Assembly: GCA_964059195.1 (NCBI GenBank)
Contig: CAXKWD010000002.1
Location: 162,756,559-162,820,558, forward strand
Direction: 5' to 3'
From: Ectobius pallidus
Taxonomy: Eukaryota > Arthropoda > Insecta > Blattodea > Ectobiidae
Length of the DNA stretch: 64,000 bases
The position numbers were made by a program, and so were the translations under genes. The notes beneath the pieces are model-generated. The model had not been told where the DNA came from. It worked only from the letters and a program-made list of their open reading frames with translations, and did not search any database. Within the stretch, counting starts at the first letter, position 1; every line of letters starts with the position of its first letter. Below, piece by piece: positions 1 through 11,639 of this stretch.

Positions 1-150
1 TTATCAGTCGGTTAATATTATCAGATTAACTACTTCCCGAAGTGATCACAAAAAACGGCATGCACTTACAGTAATATCATGTGTGTATGCAGTTGTTTTC
101 TTTAACGAGACATTGTAAACCTCATCACAGATAGAGCGTAGGCTACTGTA
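1..150. other. Unassigned left flank
   Basis: AT-rich sequence with no coding potential or repeat that I recognise. It lies outside the foldback-like unit that begins near 152. Confidence 0.4.
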
Positions 151-171
151 TACCCACCCCCCCCCCCCTCC

Positions 172-850
172 GTGGGAATTTCCGACTCATATATTTTTTT
201 GTTGATATTGCCATCTAGTTTCAGTTTTTAGTTGTTTGCCCCTTATCAATTACAGCATTTACCCGGAAACCCCGGAAAACTACGGAAATCCGGAGAAAAT
301 GAGTTTTCTTCTTCTTCTTCTTTCTTTCTTTCTTCATTCTTTGCTCCTAATATGCCCAGGGAATTTCTGACTCACATATTTTTTGTTGGTATTGTCAGAA
401 TCTAGTTTAAGGTTTCAGTTGTTTGCCTCTTACCAATTACAACATATCCCCGGAAAACCACGTATATATGGAGAAAATACAAGTGTTTTATTTTTTAAAT
501 CTTTGTTCTTTGCTTCTAATATTAAAAGGGAATTTCTGACTCATATGTTTTTTGTTGGTATTGCCATCCAGATTAAGGTTTCAGTTGTTTCCCCCTTATC
601 AAATACAGCATATCCCCAGAAAACTCCGAAACCCGAAAAACCCGGAGAAAATGACTTTATTTTAATTTTTTTTAATCTTAGTTCTTTGTTCCTAGTATTC
701 AAAGGGAATTAGTGACTCATATGGTTTTGTGTTGGTGTTGCCATCTAGATTAAGGTTTCAGTTGTTTGCCACTTATCAGTTACAGTATATCCTCATAAAA
801 CTCGGAAAACCACGGAAATCCGGAGAAAATGACTTTGTTTTAATTTAATT
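172..850 (+). repeat. ~175 bp tandem repeat, left arm (about 4 monomers)
   Basis: The landmark GGGAATTTCTGACTCATATG-like string recurs near 173, 358, 529 and 703, giving periods of about 171-185 bp. Each monomer then reads through a TTTCAGTTGTTTGCC block, a CCCCGGAAAACC block and an A/T-rich tract. The open reading frames crossing this stretch are accidental products of the repeat. The array is interrupted at 850 by the giant hairpin element. Confidence 0.8.
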
Positions 851-1415
851 AGTTAGTTTAGGTAAATTCCGCCTATATACCACTAATATTAAAAACAAAA
901 AGCTGAAGTTTATATGAGAAGAAAAAGAGAAAAACTAAAATATGCTGTAAATTTAGCTTTTATTGTGTATTAAAATACTTAATAAATTAAATTAATTCAT
1001 TACTTTATAAGATAGGATATTAAAACGACATTGAGCTCAATGTATTGTCAAAATAAAATATTTACAATAATCAGTAATAAAATTATAAAATTGATCTTGT
1101 CACTTATTATTTAAAATATAGCATAAATTTGTGAACTTGAGCTGAGGCATTCACATATTGTCAATTGTTAAAATATCGTGCAATGTTTATGTGTGTCACA
1201 AAAATTGTATAGATTAGATGCACTTAGCTCCTTCTTCTTGTATTTAGTGCGGCTGTTTACTATTATGAAAGTCAATTATAATATTGTCAATATTAAGAAT
1301 AATTATTAATTTATGTGGTTCCTCTTCTTGGATCGACTAGCAGATCTTGAATAGTATGTGGTGAATTATCTCTTATACTCTTCAACTCCCTTAGTTTTCA
1401 TAAGGTAGAGATGCA

Positions 1416-1441
1416 TTTCGACGTCATAGCGTCATCATCAG
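1416..1441 (-). other. Hammerhead-like core motif, left hairpin arm
   Basis: On the minus strand CTGATGA is followed by one T, a GACG/CGTC stem with a six-base loop, and then GAAA. CUGAnGA, stem II and GAAA make up the conserved core of hammerhead ribozymes. The extra base between CTGATGA and the stem is unusual, and I found no convincing stem I partner. Confidence 0.3.
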
Positions 1442-2064
1442 TCATGCCTAAAATAAATATTTAGAATCAAAAGAAACTCATGTAAAGTTAATTGTAGGAT
1501 AAAAATCTTTAATAATATACGGTAATTAAATAAATTGTTTTAAATATGAATCTATAGTGACGAAATTGGTTGTATGCTGGATAGTGAAAGTTTAGTGTGT
1601 AAGTTATTTAATAAGAGAATAAAATATAGTAGATAGTTGGTAATTGGATTTATATATAAGGGTAGGCTATTAATTACAACTATATTTAAGGTTTAAATTA
1701 ACATAGAAGATTATCTATTGAGTTCTTATTAATAATGTTAAAGGGGAACTGAACTAAAAAATTACATATATATTTTATTTACAAATGAGTAAGAGCTCTG
1801 ATTGTGCATTACTATGGCGAAAATAAAAACTCGATCCAACTTACCGTTTCCGAGTTGTAGCGGTCTATAGCAGCGCGTCGTGACGTCACCCGGCTAGCTC
1901 GGGTCTGACCAGGAGCATTACACACGGAACAGCCCCAATACAACATAATATTAGTTTTATTTTTGCACTCTTTACTGTTGAGTATCCATTGTTGTAATTA
2001 CACTTCTCTCCTACCGTAACTCACTTCAACTTATCATATTAATTTCTTTGTTTGCATTCTTCAT

Positions 2065-3603
2065 TCACAAAGTTAATCCCATCCGAGAAAAGTACCTCTC
2101 TCTCATTTCCGCTTTTGAAGGTTTGGTTTTGTGGAGTGAACCCATATTGCATGGTATGTCATTCCGATCGGTAACATCTGGTATTACATACGGACACTTC
2201 AGAGATGTGTGTTCATTAACTTCATTGACAGTTTCCTTTACAAGATTTTGCCTCCACTCAAATGTTTTCTTGCCGTACTTCCTCTTATAAACCCAATCCC
2301 CACATGATTTAGAAAATTCCACTGAACCGCCCACGACTCTTTTTCCTTGATGGAAGTTGTGGTCAAGAGCTGCTATCATTGACCGTAAATACATGCCTTC
2401 AAATGAAAAATGGGTTCTTTTTGGTACATATTTAAGACGTTCGCTATGATAGGATTCAAGACTTCCTGTGTGACAAAAATGATTGAGATGCATAATATAA
2501 TTTAAAAATCTGGTATTCATAATGATGTTATATAGGTCATGGTAGTCTTTCGAATGCTTACTGTGCCATTTAGTATTTTTAATTTTATCAGCACTTAGCA
2601 CGTCGTGAGCACATGAATGGTATTTCTCATTACCCTCCCAGCTATGAATGTTAACAATGTGATTGAGAATTGAGGTAAATTTCTCCTTTAGCAGTATACT
2701 GTCATTCTCACACGTAGACGATGCCCACCATACATGATTATAAATTGATTGTTTCCATTCATGAATGACGGAGGATTTCGGCAAATTGTTAATCTTTTTC
2801 ATTAGAGATTTAGCAAGGTGCCAAACATCAAATCCATGGTGTATGTGTGAAAATTTGTTTTTCATTAAAGCTCTAACACCTGTGTGTCTGTCCATTAGGA
2901 ACAATTTAATAGGGAGTTTCTCATTCATTGTGCTTATTATTTTTTCACAAGCAGCCTTTTCAATGTCACCAGCTACAGTTCCTCTTTGTACAATTACAAA
3001 ATGTAGTATTTTATTCGTTGCTAAATTCATAATGGAATACGTTACATACTTGGCAGAAAAACCAGGCGAGTCATATTGTCCATCTCCACATAAACGTAAA
3101 TTTAAATCACTCATAGCATCTACATAGTTAGCTTCTTTTTCTTTTAACCACGTTTTGTGTACGGAAGGAAATACAAATTTCTTTACAAGCCTATAGAAGT
3201 ATGATTCAGAAAAAAATAATAGCTTAATAGAATTTGAGAAAGCTGATAAATAATTAAATGTTAATCCGCATAGGTACATTCCTGAGGCTATGAACACATT
3301 ACTTTTTAAACTTCCACCTATGCTTCCAGAAGACCGCTCGTATGTATGCCCATTCACACAATGAGTTTTTATTCGTAACATTATTCCTCTCGTTTCAACT
3401 TTACGTTCATTAACTGGAGCGCCACATGTATGGCGTATACTGAACAGTGTAAGAAGGGCACTTATACAGACAAACACAAAAGAATATTTTTCCGACAAGT
3501 TGATATTTTCTATGCCATCTTCTTCTCCTTCGCTAGTGATTTCATCGGGGACGTAATCTTCATCCTTTTCATCCGAGGTTTCAAGTTCATCAACGTAGTT
3601 CAT
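2065..3603 (-). pseudogene. Kolobok-like transposase, catalytic part (512 codons open)
   Basis: This open frame holds the presumed DDE nuclease of the THAP transposon. An acidic stretch (about residues 5-35) leads into a cysteine/histidine region around CVNGHTYE (about residue 83), which may bind zinc. A first candidate catalytic Asp is in LCGDGQYDSP (about 173), a second in LFLMDRHTG (about 237), and FDVWHLAKS (about 258) supplies the D-x2-H motif shared by Kolobok, hAT and related superfamilies. SLESYHSERLKY (about 388) may carry the last acidic residue. The frame starts four bases inside the end of the upstream THAP frame (ATGA overlap), so the two halves look like one ~680-residue protein split by a frameshift. 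The catalytic half has no internal stop. Confidence 0.75.
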
Positions 3604-4115
3604 ATACGGTAGACAGAATTTGCAGCTCTATAAATTTCTGTGCCTAACTCACACTGTATTTCTGCGTCAGTCTTCAACTCTACATGCATACATTCATAAA
3701 CTTGTGTAGCTTCTCTTTCTTGTTTAGTATCAGTTATTGAATTATCAATTAATTCCAACACTTCCCTCTTTTTAAAGTAATTAGACTTCCTTTTCTTGGG
3801 AGAAGGAATTTCTTTACTTCCTACAAAAAACTTTGAAGGTATCGCATTGTCTTTTAGTCTAGGGCACCTGAATTTTTCATCCTTCAATATTCTGATTTTT
3901 AAAATATCCGATTCATTAAAATCATCTTCTTTAAAATGCTTTCCACATACTCTAGAATTTTTTGTTGGAACAAAATTTTTACGCTTCATGCAAGAAACCC
4001 ATTTGTTGTACAAACGTCTGTTCTTGTTTTTATCAGGGAATACATAGTAACCAATATTCCTATGGACACCAGAATTATTTGAACAACCGTAAGCACTACA
4101 CGCAGGCATCTTCAC
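3600..4115 (-). pseudogene. THAP-domain N-terminal part of the Kolobok-like transposase
   Basis: The first ~95 residues are a THAP zinc finger, a sequence-specific DNA-binding module. CSAYGCSN supplies the first two cysteines, CGKHF near residue 57 the later Cys and His, and AIPSKF near residue 92 resembles the AVPTIF box that closes the domain. The rest is a lysine-rich linker. The frame stops at 3600, where the catalytic frame begins in another phase, which suggests a single frame change in an ancestral fused gene. In its family this part would bind the element's ends. The start codon lies about 35 bp from the LINE insertion on the transposon's 5' side, so promoter and coding region have been separated. 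Confidence 0.8.
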
Positions 4116-4230
4116 TTACACTACACAATAAACAATACTAGGAAATACAGAAATGTGTGAACTGTGAAACGTATAACCATTACAATCCGAATAATAAGGT
4201 AAATTCAGGTCACACATCCCTCGACAAGAA

Positions 4231-6381
4231 GTGTCCCAGCTTTCAAGAAGTATTGAAGAGATACTTTCAAAACATAGATTATTAATTATGTCAACAACTT
4301 CAGCATTATATAGTAATATTGGCCACAAGTTTTATATGGGGAACAGACCTATGAAATGTATTCAAATTAACCTGCAGCGTTCACGAGCTGCAACTGCTAA
4401 CCTCACTAGACTAATAGAACAATATGACACAGATATTATCTTCATACAAGAACCATATTGCATTGATAACAGAGTAGCAGGGTTATCGCGTAACCTTAAG
4501 ATCTTCACTGCTGGGAACGAAAGGAAGCGCGCTGCCATAACAATACGAAATAATTCAATCGATACGGTTCTAATACGCCAACTTTCAGATGAGGATACTG
4601 TAGTTATGGAATTAGCCTATGGGAGCTTTAGGCTTTTAGTAGTGAGTATGTACCCGGACATTAATGAAGATCTAAACAGAGATTTCCAGAAAATTGATGA
4701 CATTTTAAAATTTACATCGAAGAAAGGAATTAAGTTACTAATTACAATGGACAGTAATTGTAGATCAAAGGCTTGGCACGACATAATAACAAATGCAAGA
4801 GGGGAAATGCTACAAGAATACATAATAAGCAAGCAATTATATATCGTAAATGAAGAAAGTTGGACTACGACATTCGAAAGCAGTAGAGGTGCAAGCAACA
4901 TAGATCTAACTATAACTAACGGCCGACTCTTAAATTTCATAAACGAATGGAGCATCCTTGAAGAGGAAAGCTGTTCAGATCACAATCTGATAACTTTTAA
5001 TTTAGGGGATGGTGGATATAATAATGTGCGTTACAACTTCCATGGAATAAAGTACTTCAAGTGTGAAGAGAACTTTAAAGCTTTTGAGACTAACCTCGAA
5101 AGGAGCATCACCGCGGAATTCGGTATAGACAATTGTGGAAAAGATTTAAATGGAATAGACCGTGAGTTAAGTATGATAGCTAATCGTGAAGAAAATGTGG
5201 AAATTATTGTGGAGAAATATCAACAGGCATTGGCTGAAGCATGCAATAAATCTTTTAAAATTTCTAGATCATCAAGGAAGAAAGGAAAATATAAATCCGT
5301 GCCTTGGTGGACACAAGAACTCACAGTTATGAGGAAGAGAGTCAATGCCCTGAGGCGAAGATACCAAAAAGCGAAAGAAAATGATTTGAGGGAAGTCCGT
5401 AAAGAACAATACTTAGAAGGTAAAAGGCTATACCAAACTACCATTCGGAGTGAAAAAACGAAATCTTGGAAGCAATACTGTAGTGTAACGCAATCGAACA
5501 ATCTGTGGAACGCTGCATATAAATTAGCATCCAACAAGAACAAAGACACCACAATTCTTTCAACACTAAAGAAAACCGATGGCTCGTACACAATAGGCCT
5601 AGAAGATACACTCAGTTTGATGTTAGAACACTTCACCCCAATAGATGATGAGGAGTACGACACTCAATACCATCAATATATCAGGAAACTCTCCAAAGAA
5701 CCTATATACACACCCGACGATAAAGCTTTTACGCAACACGAAATTAGAGAAGTTCTAGAAAGTATAGATCACACAAAGGCTCCAGGTGAAGATGGAATAA
5801 CTAGCCAGATTTTGTTAAGAGTTCTAAAAATATTTCCATCATTTATATATGCAATTTATAATGGCTGTCTAAGTAAAGGTTGCTTTCCTAAGGAGTGGAA
5901 ATGGTCGAGAATCATTCCAATTATGAAACCTGGCAAAGAGAACAGTCTGGAGGCAACCAGATACAGACCCATAAGTTTGCTGAATGTAAGTGGAAAAGTC
6001 TTGGAAAAATTGCTAATAAACCGAATTATGCACTACGCATATTCTAAACATCTATTAAATAAAAATCAATATGGATTTACCCCTCAGAGAAGCACAGTTG
6101 ATGCTGTGATGGCAGTCAAGAAATATATAAAAGGAAAACTTGAACAAGGAAAGTGTGTTGCTCTGGTCAGTCTCGATGTCAAAGGGGCTTTCGATGCAGC
6201 ATGGTGGCCCAGCATTCTTTATGCGTTACGACAGTTTCAGTGTCCGAAGAATTTGTACAATCTTACTGTTAATTACTTCAATCAAAGGACTGCTGTTTTA
6301 TCAGCTAACAACTTTCTGGTAGAAAGAGAAGTGAGTAAAGGATGTCCACAGGGGTCCTGGCTACTGGAATCTACAATATGA
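4231..6381 (+). pseudogene. LINE ORF2 part 1: endonuclease and reverse transcriptase
   Basis: The real start of the endonuclease is probably near Met-41 (MKCIQINLQRSRAAT, around 4350). Endonuclease motifs follow in order: IQEPY (about 75), the catalytic Asn region around DSNCRS (about 175), and SDHN (about 249). A basic linker (340-430) precedes the RT fingers at PGEDGITSQ (about 520), RYRPISLL near 575, and VALVSLDVKGAFDAAW (RT motif A with its catalytic Asp, about 645). The frame ends just after GCPQGS (about 703) because of a small deletion near 6352-6365 between two similar GGTCCT strings. RT motif C (FADD) continues in the next frame at 6428. Confidence 0.85.
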
Positions 6382-7341
6382 TTCTCTTCTCAATATCCAG
6401 TTTACTAAATACACAAAGATTGTAGCATTTGCAGACGACGTAATATTGCTGACTGAAGGGAAAAGTGCAGTGGAAGCAGAGAACTACACTAACATAGAAT
6501 TAAAAAAGATCGAGACTTGGGCCACAAACAACAAAATACAATTTAATGAAGAAAAATCATGTGTGATGTTGGTATCCAAAAAACGAAAAGAAAATAATGA
6601 TATCTGCATCTATCTAAATAATAAAAAACTAGAACAAAAACAACAGATCAAATATTTAGGTATAATCATTGACAAAAAATTCAAATTCGATGAACACATT
6701 AATTATGTAGCAGAGAGATGTACAAAATTGATATATTCATTATCCAGGACTGCTAGGATCAACTGGGGGCTCAAATATGAAGTTTTAAGGACAATATACG
6801 TGGGAGCGATACTGCCTCTTATGTCATATGGAGCACCGGTGTGGATAGAAGCATTGGATAGACAAAGGAATCAAAGAATATACCAAAGATTGCAGAGATT
6901 AATTAATATTAGAATGGCAAAAGGATTTCGGACCATATCTTCTGAAGCATTGTGCATCTTAACAGGATTAACACCGATTACACTGAAAATACAGGAGATT
7001 GCCGAGATATACAATGCAACACGAGGTGAAAATATTGATCATGATGTACAATATGACCGATGGTTACATCCAGCTGATGTTGTTCCTTTTAAGAAAGTGA
7101 ATAAAAGTATACGACACAAGTTTGAAATATTCACCGATGGCAGTAAAAGTGAGAGAGGAGTGGGATCGGGAATAGCAATTTTTACAAATGGAACACCTAC
7201 ACACAAACTAAAATTCAGACTGGACGCCAAATGCTCCAATATAATCAGGCCGAACAAATGGCAATTCTGAAAGCCTTAGATGCATTAAACGAACTCAACG
7301 ACACAAATGCAAACAATGAAGAAAAGACAGTTTCAATCTAT
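6382..7341 (+). pseudogene. LINE ORF2 part 2: RT motif C, thumb and first half of RNase H
   Basis: After the frame change the RT resumes with IVAFADDVILLTE (motif C, 6421-6460). A thumb/connector follows, with YLGIIIDKKFKFDEH near 6655 and a long helical region. FEIFTDGSKSERGVGSG near 7120 is the first catalytic segment of RNase H. The frame shifts again near 7232-7240, and the following AEQMAILKALDAL segment carries the second acidic helix. The RTE insertion cuts in after 7341, inside the strand that should carry the third RNase H Asp. That Asp resumes at about 9670 on the far side. Confidence 0.8.
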
Positions 7342-7517
7342 TTGAATTTGAATTTGAATTTAGCCTATGAAATCCCTTAACGGGCAAAGGCCTCCTGCTG
7401 ATCGCAGGGAAGCTCAGGTGCACTCATTAGGGGAGCTACTCCTAAAGAGTGTTGTGCTACGTCCGTTTAGTCACTAGTTTTATCACTGTCACATCACTAT
7501 TTTCATTATGCTTGGTC

Positions 7518-9182
7518 TCATTCCTCTACTTGCAATATTCCTTTTTCTAGATCTTTCCACTGATCCCTGTTTCTGGCTTGCCGTGTCCATTGTTTTCCCG
7601 CTCGTTGTGTGAAGAGTTCTGCCCATCTTGTCCTCTGTCTCCCTACGTGTCTTCTTCCTATTCGTGGGTCCCAAATAGTGATCCTGTAGGTCCATCTTGT
7701 TCCTTCCATTCTTGCTACATGGCCTCCCCACTTCCATTTGAGACGTTCTGCTGTTGAGACCACATCCCTCATGCCTGTTCGTCTTCTTAACACCTCATTA
7801 CGTATTCTGTCTTTTAATGTGACATGGAGTATCTTGCGTTCCATTCTCCTCTGGCAGGTTTGTAGCATTCGTTTTGTATTTCCATTGAGCGACCAGGTTT
7901 GACTGCCATACAATAGCACTGGCAGGACACATGTCTCCAACACTTCTGCCTTTAGGCTTGTTCTTAGATTGGTATCAGTCAGAATGTGCTTTAAGCTCCA
8001 GAATTTCTTCCAGGCTTGGCCAATCCTTCTTTTTACTTCCTTTACTGTGTTTGTCTGAAAGGCTAGTTGCTGACCTAGATATATATACTCTGTGACGTAA
8101 TCTAATGTTGTGCCATTGACAATGATTGCTTCTTCCGTGCCATTTGTCATGATCTTTGTCTTCGTAGGGTTCATCCTCAGTCCTACTTCAGTGCTCACTC
8201 TGTTTAAGTCTATGAGCATCCGTTCCAGCTTCGGTGCAGACTCTGCTATTAATACCAAGTCATCAGCAAACCGCAAGTGGGTTAATCTGACCCCATTTAT
8301 GTTTGTGCCGTACTCTTCATCCCAGTCTAGTCTGCGGAGTTGGTGCTCAAGAAGGCTCGTGAAGAGCTTCGGTGATAGGGGATCTCCCTGTTTTACCCCT
8401 CGTTCAATTGGAAAGTTTTCCCCTTCTCTTTCAGTTCTTATCCTTGCTTGGCTACCTTCGTACAGTCTCGCGATTATCCTGATGTATTTTGGATGTATGT
8501 TTTGTTCTTCAAGGGATTTCCAGACAAATTTGTGCTCCACTGTGTCAAAAGCTTTTGTGTAATCCACAAATGCTATGTACAGGGTGATATTGTATTCTTG
8601 TGATTTTTCCATTAGCTGGTTCATCGTTTGCAGGTGGTCCATTGTGTTATATCCTGATCTGAATCCAGCTTGCTCTGTGGGTTGGTTTTCGTCCAGGGTT
8701 TTCGTCAGCCTTTTAGTTATTATTTTCATGAAAATTTTGTACACGTTTGGCAAAAGGCTAATTGGGCGGTAGTTGTTTATCTCGTCTTTTGCTCCTTTCT
8801 TGTGCAGCAATATGATTACATTCTGTTTCCACTCCCTGGGTATTGTTTCTGTTGTCAGTATCATATTGAACATGTTTGTGATGGGTAGTGCTAGTTCATC
8901 TTCACCCATCTTCAGGTATTCGTTGTGAATCCCATCTGCCCCTGGGCTCTTGTCGTTCTTTGTTGCCTTGATGGCTGCACTAGTTTCCTCGAGCATGATG
9001 GGAGGGACTGCTTCCTCTTGGTCTTTGGTTGCTGTTGTACTTGTATATCTGTCTCTGTTCTGTAGCGTGCTGGTGTAGAGTTCTTTGTAGAATTTTGTGG
9101 CTTGCTTTGATATTTTTTCTCTGGAGGCTATTCTCTTTCCTTTCTGATCTTTCACTCCTAACATCCAGTGTTTTCCTTCCAT
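7518..9182 (-). pseudogene. RTE reverse transcriptase (554 codons open)
   Basis: This is the RT and C-terminal region of the RTE element. Motifs in order: KSPGADGIHNEYLK (about 73), RPISLLPNVYKI (about 140), AGFRSGYNTMDH (about 171), VDYTKAFDTVEH (motif A, catalytic Asp, about 207), KQGDPLSPKLF (motif B, about 264), LRFADDLVLIAE (motif C, two Asp, about 305). A thumb region follows (TEYIYLGQQL near 365), then a C-terminal segment rich in Arg and Trp that is typical of the clade. RT itself has no stop. It is separated from the upstream endonuclease remnant by one in-frame TAG just before 9182. Its role would be target-primed reverse transcription. Confidence 0.85.
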
Positions 9183-9667
9183 CTATTCCTTCCTGATCTT
9201 CCTTGTCGATTTTGACTCTTTCATTTCTTTCCTGATTAGCTCCGTTTTGAATTCTCGCATGTCTTTTCTTATTGCTCTCTTTGTGTGCTTATTTAATTCT
9301 TCGTATTCTTTCCTCTTTTGTGGGTCGTCTTGTGCCCCTTTTTTCAGCTCTTCCCTTTGGTCTATCATTTTCAGTGTGTTGGCTGTCAATTTGCTGTTCT
9401 TTGTTTTGTCTTTTCCCTTCGTGCCAGAGTTCTCTGCTGCCATTAGGATAGATTTCTCGAGAGTGGTGTACACTCCTTGTACGTCATTGTTGGCCTGCTG
9501 TTGTGTGGCTTGTAGGTTTTCTTTTAATTCTTCTTTGTATTTTTGTTGGATTATGTTTGACGGGTGTGCTCTTTGTGATCTGTACAGGTCTTCTCTGTGC
9601 CTCTTAGTCTGTATCCTCATTCTAACCATTCGGTGATCAGTGTCAAATTTCATGCCATTGATAGTTT
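9183..9667 (-). pseudogene. RTE endonuclease tail and linker
   Basis: This begins with FDTDHRMVRMRI, the last catalytic motif (S/TDHR) of an AP-type endonuclease. A Lys/Glu/Gln-rich linker, probably helical, leads towards the reverse transcriptase. Everything before the TDHR motif is missing, so the copy was 5' truncated at integration. The frame ends in one TAG next to the RT frame, which otherwise continues in phase. Confidence 0.75.
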
Positions 9668-10312
9668 ACTGATAGTCAAATAACCCTGGACTCCCTTAAA
9701 AACAAAAACAACCATACTTCATTAATAGAGCAATGTAGGACGAAACTCAGCCAACTTAAAGCAGAAAACTGGACCATCGAATTTGACTGGATCAAGGCGC
9801 ATGTGGGAGAATATGGCAACGAACTTGCAGACCGATTAGCGAAGCAGGCATCACAAGACAGCGAACTGGAAATCTGTTACAAGAGGATTCCCAAAACAGC
9901 AGCGTCAACGGAAATTATACAACACAGCTTATCGAAGTGGGAAAACTTATGGAGAGATACTTCAAAGGGAGAAATAACAAAATCGTTCTTTCCTACAGTT
10001 AAATCGAGACTGCAAGTTAAACTGCATTTAACTGGAAATTTCACCACATTTGTCACGGGCCATGGCAGAATACGGACGTACTTCCATCGTTTTAAAATTG
10101 TACAATCTCCATTATGTCCCTGCACTTCTAGTGACCAGACAATACAACACATTATGTATGAGTGTCCTAAATTGAACTCACAAAGAGCGATACTAAGGAA
10201 TGGAATCACACGGAAGAAGGGTAAATGGCCGGTCACCAACAGCAACATGATACAACTGTACTATAAAGAATTTTTGCTGTTTGTAAATTCGGTAGATTTT
10301 GATGAATTGTGA
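9668..10312 (+). pseudogene. LINE ORF2 part 3: RNase H C-terminus and Cys/His cluster
   Basis: The coding region of the surrounding LINE resumes with ACTGATAGTC (the third RNase H Asp, as T-D-S). IKAHVGEYGNELADRLAKQA near 9794 contains the His and final Asp of RNase H. A helical segment then leads to SPLCPCTSSDQTIQHIMYECP (near 10107), a CCHC-like cluster common at the C-terminus of RNase H-bearing LINEs. The frame ends with TGA at 10312. Open from its first Asp to the stop, it suggests the RTE interruption is fairly recent. Confidence 0.8.
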
Positions 10313-10660
10313 ACAATTTTATATGTTGAGACTGCAAATACCATGATGATGTTGACTCAAAATAGGCCTACTCTATAATTAAGAAGGATAAGAGGCATGT
10401 TACATCAATCTTAAAAAAAAAAACAAGGTAATAATTCAAAAGTGCTGTAAAAAAAATCACGAAATGATTGTACATATCTTATTATCTAATTATTAATAGC
10501 TGTATTGTATATAACATTATCTTTCTAAATTCTTAAATAACTATTGTAGTAAGGTGTACTAGAACGTGTATCGTTGTAACAATCAATCATGTAGTATTAC
10601 TAATGTAATGGGACATGATGTTAATAATTTAATAATAAAAAATTAAAAAAAAAAAAAAAA
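10313..10660 (+). other. 3' UTR and poly(A) tail of the RNase H LINE
   Basis: About 350 bp of A/T-rich untranslated sequence ends in A-rich tracts and the terminal A run that abuts the second copy of the 14 bp duplication at 10661. Confidence 0.75.
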
Positions 10661-10674
10661 ACTAGGAAATACAG

Positions 10675-10890
10675 GACCGGCACCTTTCACACAATACAGA
10701 GCAAGCCAAACTGAAACTGCTGACGGCGCGGCGCGGTAGCCACGTGACGTCACAGCCTTGCAACAATATAACTTAAATTGCTCACAGAATGAGAATGAGT
10801 GAACGTAAAAAGAAATGATTTTCGACTCTGCACTTAGCGAGAATCATATTTTATTGTAAGATAAAGTAAAAAATTTGGTTCAGTGCCCCT
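10675..10890. other. Right end of the Kolobok-like element
   Basis: This is the transposon's 5' untranslated side, read on the minus strand. It contains TGACGTCAC near 10745 and the terminal inverted repeat at 10877-10890. No gene is present. Confidence 0.6.
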
Positions 10891-11639
10891 TTAAGTAACT
10901 TACCGTTGGTCTAGCGAGATAACATTCTGTGGTGAGTACTTGAATGCTACTAAATATTATGAGTGATCACGCTTATCTTGTTAGGTTAAAGTATGTTTCA
11001 AAAAGTGTATTATGGTCTATTGTGTTCTCATTTATGATGTTATTCTTATGTTTATAGATTTCTAATTGTTCTAGAGTATTGAGTTTGGGGCTTTTGTTGT
11101 GTTTATGTAGAATTTGTAAAGAATTTTCTATAGTAGTAGGGGTAACTCAACTCAATACTCTAGAACAATTAGAAATCTATAAACATAAGAATAACATCAT
11201 AAATGAGAACACAATAGACCATAATACACTTTTTGAAACATACTTTAACCTAACAAGATAAGCGTGATCACTCATAATATTTAGTAGCATTCAAGTACTC
11301 ACCACAGAATGTTATCTCGCTAGACCAACGGTAAGTTACTTAACATTATTAATAAGAACTCAATAGATAATCTTCTATGTTAATTTAAACCTTAAATATA
11401 GTTGTAATTAATAGCCTACCCTTATATATAAATTCAATTACCAACTATCTACTACATTTTATTCTCTTATTAAATAACTTACACACTAAACTTTCACTAT
11501 CCAGCATACAACCAATTTCGTCACTATAGATTCATATTTAAAACAATTTATTTAATTGCCGTATATTATTAAAGATTTTTATCCTACAATTAACTTTACA
11601 TGAGTTTCTTTTGATTCTAAATATTTATTTTAGGCATGA

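Larger units (their letters stand above)
7342..9667 (-). mobile_element. 5'-truncated RTE-type non-LTR retrotransposon
   Basis: It reads on the minus strand and was inserted into the RNase H region of the surrounding LINE. Its 3' end (at 7342-7361) is three tandem copies of ATTTGA-like units instead of poly(A). Just upstream comes GGAGGCCTTTGCCCGTTAAG, a block typical of insect RTE 3' ends. A simple-repeat tail and a very short 3' UTR are features of the RTE clade. The 5' end stops within the endonuclease, since only the last endonuclease motif (TDHR) remains. Clean joining of host codons on both sides shows the insertion point, but I see no clear target duplication. Confidence 0.8.
4151..10660 (+). 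mobile_element. Non-LTR retrotransposon with EN, RT and RNase H (I/LOA/R1 group)
   Basis: A 14 bp target-site duplication, ACTAGGAAATACAG, flanks it at 4137-4150 and 10661-10674, and a poly(A) tail of about 16 A ends at 10660. The visible coding region begins with the AP-endonuclease and no ORF1 is seen, so the copy is 5' truncated. Domain order is endonuclease, reverse transcriptase, RNase H, then a small Cys/His cluster. An RNase H domain places it in the I/LOA/R1 assemblage; the clade cannot be fixed by eye. It is dead: frame changes occur near 6360 and 7240, and an RTE element interrupts the RNase H region. About 4.2 kb is its own sequence. Confidence 0.85.
1742..10890 (-). mobile_element. 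Kolobok-like THAP DNA transposon (about 2.6 kb without its LINE insertion)
   Basis: TTAA lies on both sides (1738-1741 and 10891-10894), and the tips AGGGGAACTGAAC and GTTCAGTGCCCCT are imperfect inverted repeats. Both ends have a TGACGTCAC motif in their subterminal part (near 1881 and 10745). Removing the LINE (4151-10660) and one 14 bp duplication leaves about 2.6 kb, a normal size for an autonomous element with a ~2 kb transposase. A TTAA duplication, a THAP domain and a D-x2-H signature in the transposase point to the Kolobok superfamily; this is inference from family knowledge. The transposase is broken by a frame change between its two parts, so this copy is probably inactive. Confidence 0.75.

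Noticed and set aside
172..850. CRISPR-like direct repeats
   Set aside because: Units are long (about 175 bp), contiguous without unique spacers, and the genome is eukaryotic.
2048..2290. Open frame on + strand opposite the Kolobok transposase
   Set aside because: It is the antisense shadow of the real minus-strand transposase; no domain of its own. The same holds for 2765-3127, 3430-3612, 3796-4047 and the + strand frames at 8110-9636.
11079..11261. 60-codon frame at the centre of the giant hairpin
   Set aside because: It spans the loop and both inner arm ends and is explained by the palindrome; no start context or domain.
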